Assembly (NCBI GenBank): GCA_945913025.1
Contig: CAMECJ010000001.1
Location: 186,001 to 250,000, forward strand
Source of the DNA: an uncultured Elusimicrobia bacterium
GTDB taxonomy: Bacteria > Elusimicrobiota > Elusimicrobia > Elusimicrobiales > Elusimicrobiaceae
Direction: 5' to 3'
Length of the DNA: 64,000 nt
The stretch's first letter is position 1; the number at the start of each line of letters is the position of its first letter. The notes beneath the pieces were generated by a model. That model did not search any database. It saw only the letters and a list, made by a program, of their open reading frames with translations, and was not told where the DNA came from. A program made the position numbers and the translations under genes. Of the stretch, positions 19,368-28,648 are shown one piece after another.

Positions 19368-19419
19368 ATATCCTATTATACTAAAAAGGCATTATGATAT
19401 AATAAGAGAAAAAGAGGCG

Positions 19420-21504
19420 GTGTCCGTGAAAAAATTCCTGTTAAAAATTGTATGTTTTTGCTTTTTGTGTTCCACCGTTTCTGCCGCAGCCGATACGCCC
19501 GAAACAGAAACGGAGCGGCTGAAAGAAGCGGGCGATTTATATTTTTCCTACGAACCCGAAAAGGCGTTAAACGCTTATATCAGCCTTTCCAAAGAAACCC
19601 AAAACAAGCAAGCTTTTTTGAATGCGGCGTATATTGCTATGGAGCAGAACGAACCGAAAAAAGCGGCCGATATCGCCACCGCCGCTTACCGCGCCCATCC
19701 GCAAGACCGCGAAATTATTGAAACTGCCGCTGAAGCTTACTTGGCCGACGGGCAATATGCCAGCGCGGAGAAACTGCTTTCCGAACTGCCGGACGATCCC
19801 GCCCGTACCGAATTTTTATATATCAATCTGGCCCGCGCGCAAATGGGCTTAGGCGAAAACGGCCTGGCCAAATATAACCTGAAAATGGCAGCACGCGGAA
19901 AAACGCACACAGCCTTGTCCAATTATTTATTGGGGCTTTTATACGAAAAAGACAAAGACTATGAAAACGCCGCCGAAGCGTTTAAAAAAGCCTCCGTCTA
20001 CGACCACCAATTTATTGAAGCGAAAAAACATTACGGCGCCGCTTTGGAAAAAATAGGGAATTACAACGAAGCCTACCGCCAGTTCCGGATGATTTACTCG
20101 TCCGACAAATCAAGCGCCGAAGTCGCCCGCGCTATTGAACGGCTCCGCCCGCGCCTGACGCGTACGGAAAAAGAAATTACCGGCGGGAAAGAACTGCTGA
20201 AACACACGTTTGTAAAACCCGTCATCCCCCCCGCAGGCACGCGGGAGATAAAAGTAGGCCTCGGAATGCGCCAAACCGGCAAACCCGCCGTACGGAATAC
20301 GATACACTTTCTTCCGTCACACGATTTTACGGTAACAGATGCGGCGGGGAAAGTTATCGCCCGCGGCAAAGCGCGGGAAAGTTGGGTAGCCGTTCTGCAA
20401 AACGGCAAAGCGCATCTATCGGCCCCCAACGGTAAAAAATATCCGTTCTCCAAATCCGTTACCATTGTCCCCTCTTCCAAAACGGAAGGAGAAGGCCATA
20501 CGATTATCGTGAAAAGCCTGATGAGCGGGGCGGGAATGACGTGGGCCAGCGTGGACGATAAAGAATACCGCGGCAAACTGCAAATTTTACACAATGCCAG
20601 ACAAAACACGCTTGTGCCCGTCAATATCGTCAATATGGAGGAATACCTGCAAGGCGTTATTTCCTCCGAAATGCCGACCAAATTCCCAATGGACGCGCTG
20701 CGCGCCCAAGCCGTACTCGCACGGACGTACGCGCTAAAACATTTGGGCAAACACCGCGCGTACGGATATGACGTATGCGACACACAAAACTGCCAAGTGT
20801 ACGGCGGTGTAAGCGCGGAAAGCGAACGCGGCAACGCGGCGGTGGAATCCACAATGGGAGAAACGCTCAACTACCAAAACAAGCCGATTGAAAGTGTGTT
20901 TTCGGCCAACTGCGGCGGCATTACGCAAAGTGCCAAAGAAGCGGGCTGGAATGAAACGCCCTATTTAAACCCCGTATCGGACTATAAAGATTTTGATTTT
21001 AACAACCTGCAGCCGTATCATTTTAAGGAACTTTTGCAATATCCGCACGACGCCTACAGCCGTTACGATAAGCACGTCAGTATGGCAGCTTACCGTTGGA
21101 CGCGCGTGGTAGATGAAGAAGAATTGCGTGCCGTCATTAAAAAGCAAAAAAAAGACATCGGCAAAATTACGGCCTTGATTCCGCTGCGGCGCGGACGCTC
21201 GGGTTACGTCAGCCGATTGCTCGTCAAAGGCACCAAAGGCACCGTAACGCTTAATAAAGAAAACGTTATCCGCAACAATTTAAGCCTGGGAATGCTGCGC
21301 AGCAGTTATTTTATTGTAGAACCGCATTATGAAAACCGCGAATTAAAATACTTTGTGTTTTACGGCGGCGGGTGGGGCCACGGCGTGGGCTTCTGCCAGA
21401 CGGGCGCGGCCGGAAGGGCCGACGCGGGGCAGGACTACAAAACCATTTTACACCACTATTTCCCACTGGCGGAGTTTGCCAGCGCGGCACAAGAAGAAGA
21501 CTAA
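19420..21504 (+). CDS. TPR + SpoIID/LytB-domain secreted protein
   Basis: Signal peptide, TPR-like repeats, then YRGKLQILHN...VNIVNMEEYLQGVISSEMPTKFPMDALRAQAVLARTYAL...GWGHGVGFCQTGAAGRA. Confidence 0.85.
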   Translation: MSVKKFLLKIVCFCFLCSTVSAAADTPETETERLKEAGDLYFSYEPEKALNAYISLSKETQNKQAFLNAAYIAMEQNEPKKAADIATAAYRAHPQDREIIETAAEAYLADGQYASAEKLLSELPDDPARTEFLYINLARAQMGLGENGLAKYNLKMAARGKTHTALSNYLLGLLYEKDKDYENAAEAFKKASVYDHQFIEAKKHYGAALEKIGNYNEAYRQFRMIYSSDKSSAEVARAIERLRPRLTRTEKEITGGKELLKHTFVKPVIPPAGTREIKVGLGMRQTGKPAVRNTIHFLPSHDFTVTDAAGKVIARGKARESWVAVLQNGKAHLSAPNGKKYPFSKSVTIVPSSKTEGEGHTIIVKSLMSGAGMTWASVDDKEYRGKLQILHNARQNTLVPVNIVNMEEYLQGVISSEMPTKFPMDALRAQAVLARTYALKHLGKHRAYGYDVCDTQNCQVYGGVSAESERGNAAVESTMGETLNYQNKPIESVFSANCGGITQSAKEAGWNETPYLNPVSDYKDFDFNNLQPYHFKELLQYPHDAYSRYDKHVSMAAYRWTRVVDEEELRAVIKKQKKDIGKITALIPLRRGRSGYVSRLLVKGTKGTVTLNKENVIRNNLSLGMLRSSYFIVEPHYENRELKYFVFYGGGWGHGVGFCQTGAAGRADAGQDYKTILHHYFPLAEFASAAQEED

Positions 21505-21511
21505 AAAAAGG

Positions 21512-22069
21512 TTAAGGAATTTCGTACTTCATACAGCCTTCTGACATCCCGTCCCCATTACAAGCGGAAAACCCTTGCGCGCCGCCGCTAACGGAAGAAC
21601 ATACCTTACGGCTGGTTGCATCCGCATACGCCACGCAAAAGGACTTTCCCGCCCACGTTGGGCTGTGGTCCATATAGAGGGCAAATCCCAAATGTTCCCG
21701 ATAGTGAAACGCATATACGCGATTTCCCGTACTGCCACACGCATCACCCACCTCTAATAAGCCCCCGCCGGGCAGCGTAATATCTCCGTTCGCCTCTATC
21801 CGCGCTACGGCGGGAGGAGTAATATCTAAAGCATAAAAATCGCACGTATACTCGCCGTTGGACATATAATAAATTTCCTGTGCGTCTTTTACGGCTTTGA
21901 CTATCGTTTGCATTTCCGTTAACCGCGCCTTGCGCACCGCCGTCTGATACTGCGGCAGCGCAACGGCGGATAAAATGCCGATAATCAACACAACAACCAA
22001 CAATTCGATTAAGGTAAAACCTCTTGGATTGAATACTGACATTAATTCAGAACAACGGCTTGTCGTCAT
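21512..22069 (-). CDS. Type IV pilin-like protein (pilin 3) with degenerate repeat-derived leader
   Basis: [55 protein letters not shown] ribosome site before the ATG at 22069. Confidence 0.9.
   Translation of the reverse strand: MTTSRCSELMSVFNPRGFTLIELLVVVLIIGILSAVALPQYQTAVRKARLTEMQTIVKAVKDAQEIYYMSNGEYTCDFYALDITPPAVARIEANGDITLPGGGLLEVGDACGSTGNRVYAFHYREHLGFALYMDHSPTWAGKSFCVAYADATSRKVCSSVSGGAQGFSACNGDGMSEGCMKYEIP
22031..22058. repeat. Degenerate REP-type copy inside the pilin 3 leader codons
   Basis: gaatactgacattaattcagaacaacgg aligns to the REP core with substitutions. Confidence 0.55.
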
Positions 22070-22101
22070 ATTTACTCCCTTACTTGGAATTATTCTTAAT
22101 T

Positions 22102-22125
22102 TATCAAAAAAAAAAAACGGGTCAA
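22102..22125 (-). promoter_or_regulatory. Pilin 3 promoter motif: TTGACC-CG-T(12)-GATA
   Basis: Reverse complement of tatcaaaaaaaaaaaacgggtcaa; upstream of pilin 3. Confidence 0.7.
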
Positions 22126-22169
22126 GACCCTGGGCCAGGGCTCCCTTCTTGTTCGTACTCTTTTGATTA

Positions 22170-22350
22170 GATGGGCCACACCGTTACTGACATGTTGCTT
22201 ATCTGCGTAACAACACTTTCCGGGGGCAGGCGTTGGGCGGCGCGCAGCGTCCTTGACCAGGGTTTAGTAATGGACGGTACTTACCACTTAGTATCTGCCA
22301 GTCTGCAAGCCCCAGGCCGCAGAGATTATCCGCATTCGTTTGTTTTATTG
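22170..22350 (+). ncRNA. Possible small rod-like ncRNA (6S-like shape), tentative
   Basis: Non-coding interval; 5' ATCTGCG and GGGG/GCAG pair with 3' CTGCaaGCCCC and CGCAGAgAT around an asymmetric bubble. Confidence 0.35.
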
Positions 22351-22476
22351 AACCGCATTTTTTGGAAATGCGACAAAAAATAAGGGGAGTTAAGCTGCCC
22401 AAAAAAACAAGGACGGGCAGAAAAATATTTCCCGCCCGTCCTGGTAAATTATAAAAGATACATCCTGCCGTTTTAT

Positions 22477-24363
22477 CTATTGCCTCCCGCCGAGCTGCCG
22501 CTGTGCACGCTCCTGCAAAGCGGCGATACGCCGCTGTTTCTCGTCATCCGGTAAATCTGTTTCCGAAATCTCATTCATCCGGTGGAACATATCTTGTAAA
22601 ACAGGACGCGCCAAACGTTCAAAGGCCTCTTTTTCTTCGGGCGACGCATTGGCCAGGCCAGGGTCCTGCATCAGCTGCGCCATGGTGGAATTGACTTGCC
22701 CCTGTTCGCGCGCTTCGCGCATTTCGGGAGATTTTTGCACAGCCTCAATTTGTGCATTAGTATCTTGGCGGATTTCCATCATCTTCTTCTGTTTGGCGGC
22801 AACCGGCAAATTGCTGTGCATTACTTCATTCATACGGGATTCGTGCAAGTCGTAAATGGCGCTGACAGCCGCGCCGCCCGTTTCTCCATAAATCTGCTCA
22901 GCCAGCTCCAGTTTTTCGCGGCGTTCCCGTTGTAAATCAGCAGACACGGCTGCAATCGTTTTTTCATCAAAATGATGTTCTTTCGGTAAAGTTTTGCCTT
23001 CTTCTTCATCTTTCAGCGCCTGCGCTACACGGAGACGTTCCATTTCGTTCTCGGCGCCTTGAAGTCCCTGCAATGATTTACCGTTTTGCAAAAGCATGTG
23101 CTCCAAGTCTTTACGCAAGGCGCGTTGGTTGTCCAACTGTTGTTTATAATACTCTTCCTCTGGCAGGCCGGCCAGCGCAAGCTGCATGTCTTTTTCCCGC
23201 CAAGAGGCTAAAATCTCCCCCGCCTGCGCAGAGATATCCGCCCCGTAGGCTTGGGCCAACTGGTTTTGAAACGTGCTGTCTTTGGCTTCTCTTTGTTCTT
23301 TAAAATCTTTTAACGCGTGTTTCTGTCCGACTTTTTCCAATTCTTTTTCATACTTGGCTCCAATGGCGCGCGCCTTTTGGGCGGCCTGCTCCTGCGTCAG
23401 CCCGGGTTGGGAAAGCGCACCCAACAATTCTTTTTGATACGCGTCCATCACTTTCCCCGCTTCGTCGGCAGCTTCCTTGCCGAATGCCCCGTTCATACTG
23501 TTCATAATACCCGCTTTTTGGGCGTTCATCTGGTTCGCCACGCTTGCAAACGGGCCGGAAGAAGCAGAATAAGAAGAATTGCGCTGAAGGTATTTTTCGA
23601 TATTGGCGTCTTTACGGCTTTTGGGAAGCATAGCCTGCCATACGGCGCGTTCCACGCGGGACGAAAGACCCGTCAGCTGTCGTTTTAAAGACGCGGCGGC
23701 TTCGGGCGTGAGCGAAGTCAAATACGGAGAAAAGGTACGGGCCGAGCTTTCTTCCGCCGTCGGACGCGCTACGCCGGCTATTGCGGCGCCGCGCATATTA
23801 TTTTGCCCCAGGGCACCGGAAGCATTTGGCCGAAAAGATATCCCGCCGGCGCGGGCCGCAGCGGAAGCCCCCTCAAAAGAAGGAGAATTGATCGCCGCAT
23901 CTTCCCGCCCGCCATACCGCACGGACGACGGCAAAGGCGCCGCTACATTGCGAAGCACGGTATCTCCGCCAACAGATGCTCCGGCCCTCTTTCGCCCAGA
24001 ATCCCTTTGTGTGGAAGAGGAGTATCCCCCTCCCGCCTCCAAAGCGTTGCCTTTCCGTCCATAACGCCGCAATAATTGGGCGCGTTTGGAGTTTGGAACC
24101 AAACCAAGACTCCCTTCCGCAGCAGAGGGAGGCATCCCCAACAGCTCTTCATTTTTAAGCGATTCCACCGTTCTGTGCGCCGCTTCCGGCGGGATAAAAC
24201 GGTCCCCGGGAGCGTCTTTTTCTTGGCGGGAAGAAAATGGAATTTCTCCCCCTGTATCCGTGCCGGACATACGCATAAACGTAAGCCCTAAAGCCAAAAA
24301 TACAACAATCACAAACGATAGCTGCAGCAGACGATTCTTTTTTTCCATATGATTACAACGCAC
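22477..24363 (-). CDS. N-terminally anchored coiled-coil protein of unknown function
   Basis: 628 aa; N-terminal TM (LLQLSFVIVVFLALGLTFM); Glu/Gln/Arg-rich helical remainder. Confidence 0.6.
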   Translation of the reverse strand: MRCNHMEKKNRLLQLSFVIVVFLALGLTFMRMSGTDTGGEIPFSSRQEKDAPGDRFIPPEAAHRTVESLKNEELLGMPPSAAEGSLGLVPNSKRAQLLRRYGRKGNALEAGGGYSSSTQRDSGRKRAGASVGGDTVLRNVAAPLPSSVRYGGREDAAINSPSFEGASAAARAGGISFRPNASGALGQNNMRGAAIAGVARPTAEESSARTFSPYLTSLTPEAAASLKRQLTGLSSRVERAVWQAMLPKSRKDANIEKYLQRNSSYSASSGPFASVANQMNAQKAGIMNSMNGAFGKEAADEAGKVMDAYQKELLGALSQPGLTQEQAAQKARAIGAKYEKELEKVGQKHALKDFKEQREAKDSTFQNQLAQAYGADISAQAGEILASWREKDMQLALAGLPEEEYYKQQLDNQRALRKDLEHMLLQNGKSLQGLQGAENEMERLRVAQALKDEEEGKTLPKEHHFDEKTIAAVSADLQRERREKLELAEQIYGETGGAAVSAIYDLHESRMNEVMHSNLPVAAKQKKMMEIRQDTNAQIEAVQKSPEMREAREQGQVNSTMAQLMQDPGLANASPEEKEAFERLARPVLQDMFHRMNEISETDLPDDEKQRRIAALQERAQRQLGGRQ

Positions 24364-25405
24364 GCGTTTGGCGCGCTAATAAAAGTTTTTGTTCTAATTC
24401 TTCGTTTAATTTCACTTGCAACGAGGTCATTTCTTCGCGGTAAGCATTATTTAATGCGTCCAATTTTTCCGAATACTCGGACAGTCTTCCAGCTTCAGCA
24501 AACAATTTATCCGCTCCCTTCAAATACTTTTCAAAGATGTCACGCGTTTGCAAGACGGCTTCTTTGCTGTATAATTTTTCAAATACCTGTTCCACACGCT
24601 GGTGTGCGGAAATCATCCGCGCCGTCAGCACGGAAACCTTCTCCGGCGACAAAATTAATAAGGGATCCCCGTAACGCGCGGTAATCTGCGCCAAGGCCTG
24701 ATCGGCTTCGCGCCCCACACGGGCAAGCTGCGGTTCAAAATCTTCCTCTGTTTTAACGGACGAAAGTACCAATCCGTAATCGTCGGCCGCTTTTTTTAGA
24801 ACAGGGAAGGCTTTTCGGGCACAAAGCGGCCCGTAATCGCGCTCCAGCAAGACGGCCAACTCCTGAAATACATTTTTTAACTCCGCTACGGACAAACGGC
24901 CCTGCTCTGCGTTCGCGCGCGTCCAGCCTTTCGCGGTTTCAGTCTCTCCCACAGCGGCAAAAGACTGTATGTAACGCGCCGTCACTTCCGCTACGCGGGT
25001 TTGCATTTCCTCCGGCGTCTGCGCCGATTCTGCGGCGGCGGCTGCTTCCTTCCCCAACTGTTCCGCCAAAGCAGACATTTTATCCGCGGCACGGCGGGCA
25101 AACGAAGCGCGGACCGCTTCTTTTAACGCCGCCCGACGGGAAGCCACCGCCTGTGAAATGCGCGTATCGGGCAATTTGGGGATAAATTCCCGCAGCGCTT
25201 CCGACGCCAAGAGCGGCTCCGACACCACAGGTTTGGAACGGGCCTGTTCAAGTGCGCGCAATTCCTGCCCCTTGGGAATATAGCGTTTTAAATTATAGGA
25301 ACGGGAGGAACTTTTTTTGGGGTGGACGTCCTCCTCAGGAGGAGTGCATCCGCACAGCCCCGCAATAACAGTAAATAAAGCAAGCCGGCCTAAAAGTGTT
25401 TTCAT
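24353..25405 (-). CDS. Lipoprotein with helical/coiled-coil body, unknown function
   Basis: MKTLLGRLALFTVIAGLCGCTPPEEDV lipobox; 350 aa; overlaps the next ORF (translationally coupled). Confidence 0.65.
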   Translation of the reverse strand: MKTLLGRLALFTVIAGLCGCTPPEEDVHPKKSSSRSYNLKRYIPKGQELRALEQARSKPVVSEPLLASEALREFIPKLPDTRISQAVASRRAALKEAVRASFARRAADKMSALAEQLGKEAAAAAESAQTPEEMQTRVAEVTARYIQSFAAVGETETAKGWTRANAEQGRLSVAELKNVFQELAVLLERDYGPLCARKAFPVLKKAADDYGLVLSSVKTEEDFEPQLARVGREADQALAQITARYGDPLLILSPEKVSVLTARMISAHQRVEQVFEKLYSKEAVLQTRDIFEKYLKGADKLFAEAGRLSEYSEKLDALNNAYREEMTSLQVKLNEELEQKLLLARQTRAL

Positions 25406-25585
25406 TCTTCCATTATATCCAAAAAGAGCAGCTTTGTCACTTTGTAAAAATAATAAATATCCCCCTATAAGGCCGCAAGAGAACAGGTTGCCGGCTGCGG
25501 TTCCCGCGGATTGCGCGCTAGGAGATAAGCAAATACTACAACCCCGCGTCTGGACGGCACGGGGTTGTCTGGATAGCGGGTTAAA

Positions 25586-27334
25586 CTACTCTGTTACAAT
25601 CGCAATGCCTAATTCTTTTAACTGCGAATCGTCCACTTTGTTCGGAGACTCCGTCAGCGGGCAAAAGGCTTGCGCTGTTTTGGGGAAGGCGATAACTTCA
25701 CGAATAGACTCTTCGCCGCACAAAAGCGCGGTGATGCGGTCTAACCCGAGTCCTATCCCACCGTGGGGAGGCGCGCCCGCTTCCAACGCGTTTAAGAGCA
25801 TACCAAAGCGGATTGCTGCGTCCTCTTTTGAGTGTTTCATCAAAGCCAAAATGCGTTCCTGCACATCGCGGCGGCAGTTGCGCACGGAACCGGAAGCCAG
25901 CTCGTTGCCGTTAAGCACCAAATCAAACTGGTGGGAGCGGACGGAAGCCGGGTCAGATTCTAGGTGTTCCAAGTCTTCTTCTACGGCCGCGGTAAAGGGG
26001 TTGTGGGCGGCGTCCCAACGGTCTTCTTCCGGAATGTATTCCAACAGCGGAAAGTTGGTAATCCACGCAAAGGCCCATTCCTCCAATTTCGGCAAATCTT
26101 TGACGAGTTCTTTGCGAATGGCGCCCATAAAGTTCTGGCAGGTGCGGCGGGCTGCGTCGCTGCCGGCCAAAATAGCGTCCCCGTCCTGCGCGCCGACAGC
26201 GGCTTTTAACGCATTCATTTCGTCCGCTGTAAAGAACTTGGCGGACGGGCCTTCAAACGTGTCCCCTTTCACTTTCAGCCACACGAGGCCTTTGGCGCCG
26301 TTTTTCTTGGCGAGTTCGGTCAGCTTGTCAAAATAACTGCGGGAGTGTTCCGCCCCTTTTTCGCAGCGCACGGCATAAACCGCGCCGCCGGCGGAAAGGA
26401 CTTCTTTAAACACTTTAAAACCCGTGTTGGCAAAAATTTCGCCCACGTTTTTAATTTCCAGAGTGTAGCGCAAGTCCGGCTTGTCGGAACCGAAGCGGTC
26501 CATGGCTTCTTCAAACGGCAGTTTTACAAACGGCGTTTTTAAATCTTTGCCCGCAGTTTTGAAAATTTCTTTCACAAGCCCTTCCACGATTTCGTGAATA
26601 TCGTCAATCGTTACAAAGGACATTTCCATATCGATTTGCGTATGTTCGGGTTGGCGGTCGGCGCGGAGATCTTCATCGCGGAAGCAGCGCGCCAACTGAA
26701 AATAACGGTCAATGCCGCTGGCCATTAAGGTTTGTTTGAACATTTGGGGGCTCTGCGGAAGCGCGTAAAATTCCCCGTGGTGCACGCGGGACGGCACCAA
26801 ATAATCGCGCGCGCCTTCGGGCGTGGAACGCGTCAAAACGGGGGTTTCCACCTCAATAAACCCGTTCGCGTCCAAATACCGGCGGGCGGCCTGCATAATT
26901 TTATGGCGCAGGTGGAGATTGGCAAACATTTTGGGGTTGCGCAAATCCAGATAGCGGTATTTCAGACGGATTTCTTCCGCCACGGAGCGGGATTTTTCCA
27001 CATCAAAAGGCAACGGGATAGACGTATTAAGCAGTTTTAAATCTTCCGCCAACACTTCAATTTCACCCGTTTTCATATTCGGGTTGACCGCGCCTTCGAT
27101 ACGGCGTTTGACGGTACCCGTCACTTCCACCACATATTCGTTGCGAAGCGTGGAAGCCAGTCCAAAAAACGGACTCGCCGGCTCCACCACCACTTGGCAA
27201 ATACCGCTGCGGTCGCGCAGGTCGATAAATAATACGCCGCCGTGGTTGCGGTAGCTGTTTACCCAGCCGCATAAAGTTTGTTTGGTGCCCAACAGGGCCG
27301 CGGTTACGTCGCCGCAGTAATTAGTTCTCTTCAT
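25586..27334 (-). CDS. aspS: Aspartyl-tRNA synthetase (bacterial type)
   Basis: MKRTNYCGDVTAALLGTKQTLCGWVNSYRNHGGVLFIDLRDRSGICQVV...RCFRDEDLRADRQPEHTQIDMEMSF. Confidence 0.96.
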   Translation of the reverse strand: MKRTNYCGDVTAALLGTKQTLCGWVNSYRNHGGVLFIDLRDRSGICQVVVEPASPFFGLASTLRNEYVVEVTGTVKRRIEGAVNPNMKTGEIEVLAEDLKLLNTSIPLPFDVEKSRSVAEEIRLKYRYLDLRNPKMFANLHLRHKIMQAARRYLDANGFIEVETPVLTRSTPEGARDYLVPSRVHHGEFYALPQSPQMFKQTLMASGIDRYFQLARCFRDEDLRADRQPEHTQIDMEMSFVTIDDIHEIVEGLVKEIFKTAGKDLKTPFVKLPFEEAMDRFGSDKPDLRYTLEIKNVGEIFANTGFKVFKEVLSAGGAVYAVRCEKGAEHSRSYFDKLTELAKKNGAKGLVWLKVKGDTFEGPSAKFFTADEMNALKAAVGAQDGDAILAGSDAARRTCQNFMGAIRKELVKDLPKLEEWAFAWITNFPLLEYIPEEDRWDAAHNPFTAAVEEDLEHLESDPASVRSHQFDLVLNGNELASGSVRNCRRDVQERILALMKHSKEDAAIRFGMLLNALEAGAPPHGGIGLGLDRITALLCGEESIREVIAFPKTAQAFCPLTESPNKVDDSQLKELGIAIVTE

Positions 27335-28560
27335 AAAAGTTTTTTTACCTCATCAGTTAAAACGTCAAACGAAATCCGTTTTTGCCCGCCACTTTGTAAA
27401 TCTTTTAAAGTAATCTCCCGCGCGGCCAATTCGTCCGTACCCAAAATAAGCGCATACGACGCGCCGCAGCGGTCGGCCTGTTTCATTTGGCCTTTGATGT
27501 TTTTATCAAAAAGGCCGCCTTCGGTACGCACGCCCGCTTCGCGCAAGGCTTGCATCAAATTAAACGCCGTTTCGTTACAGGATTTGTCCATAGATACAAA
27601 ATACACGCTTTTGGCTTTTGGAGCAGATACCTCGCCGCGGGCCATAATTACGCGTTCGGCCCCCATCGCCCAACCAATGGCAGGGGTGGCAGGGCCGCCC
27701 ATATTTTTAACGAGCGTATCGTAACGTCCGCCGGCGGCAATCGCATTTTGGGAAGCGTCCCCCGCCTGAAACTCAAACACCGTGCGGGAATAATAATCCA
27801 GCCCGCGCACGAGCATCGGGTCCACCTCAAAATCAATTTTTCCCTTGAGAAGCGCCTGCACTTCGTCAAAATGCGCCTGACATTCCGGGCACAGAGTCAT
27901 GGTGGGAACGCGGCCTGCAAAGCGCGCGCCGTCGATTTTGCAGTCCAGTACGCGCAAGGGGTTTTTTTCCAGACGCGTTTGGCAGTTTTCGCACAAGGTA
28001 TCTTTTTCTTTAGACAAAAAATCGATTAACGACTGACGGTAGAGCGGGCGGCATTTGTCGCACCCCAGGCTGTTGATTTTTACTTTGTAATTTTTCGCGC
28101 CGAATTTGGACACGATGTCCTTTAACATTAAAATCACTTCCGCATCGGCGGCTGGAGCGGAGTTGCCCAAATATTCCGCGCCGATTTGTTCAAACTCGCG
28201 GTAGCGGCCCGCCTGCGGGCGTTCTGCGCGGAACATATTGCCGATATAATAAAATTTTTGGACGGGCGCGTTTTGCGTGAAATTATTTTCCAAATACGCG
28301 CGCACCACCCCCGGGGTACCTTCGGGGCGGATAGCCAGTTGGCGGCGGCCCGCATCTTCAAACGCGTACATTTCTTTTTGTACGATATCGGTTGTCTCGC
28401 CGGTGGACTTAATAAAAAGTTCTCTCAGTTCCACCGTCGGCAAGCGCAATTCTCCGAAACCGTAGAGGGAAAATACGCCGCGGGCGCAATTTTCCAATTC
28501 AGTAAAATTTTTGGATTGGGGTTCAAATATATCGCGGAACCCTCTTACTAATTTAGCCAT
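27331..28560 (-). CDS. hisS: Histidyl-tRNA synthetase
   Basis: RGFRDIFEPQSKNF...IRPEGTPGVVRAYLE...RAERPQAGRYREFEQIGAE...GLDYYSRTVFEF. Confidence 0.95.
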   Translation of the reverse strand: MAKLVRGFRDIFEPQSKNFTELENCARGVFSLYGFGELRLPTVELRELFIKSTGETTDIVQKEMYAFEDAGRRQLAIRPEGTPGVVRAYLENNFTQNAPVQKFYYIGNMFRAERPQAGRYREFEQIGAEYLGNSAPAADAEVILMLKDIVSKFGAKNYKVKINSLGCDKCRPLYRQSLIDFLSKEKDTLCENCQTRLEKNPLRVLDCKIDGARFAGRVPTMTLCPECQAHFDEVQALLKGKIDFEVDPMLVRGLDYYSRTVFEFQAGDASQNAIAAGGRYDTLVKNMGGPATPAIGWAMGAERVIMARGEVSAPKAKSVYFVSMDKSCNETAFNLMQALREAGVRTEGGLFDKNIKGQMKQADRCGASYALILGTDELAAREITLKDLQSGGQKRISFDVLTDEVKKLL

Positions 28561-28648
28561 ATTTTTATTTTAGCATTTTATAGAGCGAAAAAAGAACTCC
28601 CCGCTGCGGATTTCCACAGCAGGGAGATTTTTATAATATCACCGTCTT

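Noticed and set aside
19420-21504. SpoIID as evidence of sporulation
   Set aside because: SpoIID/LytB domains occur widely in non-sporulating bacteria; no other sporulation genes are seen.
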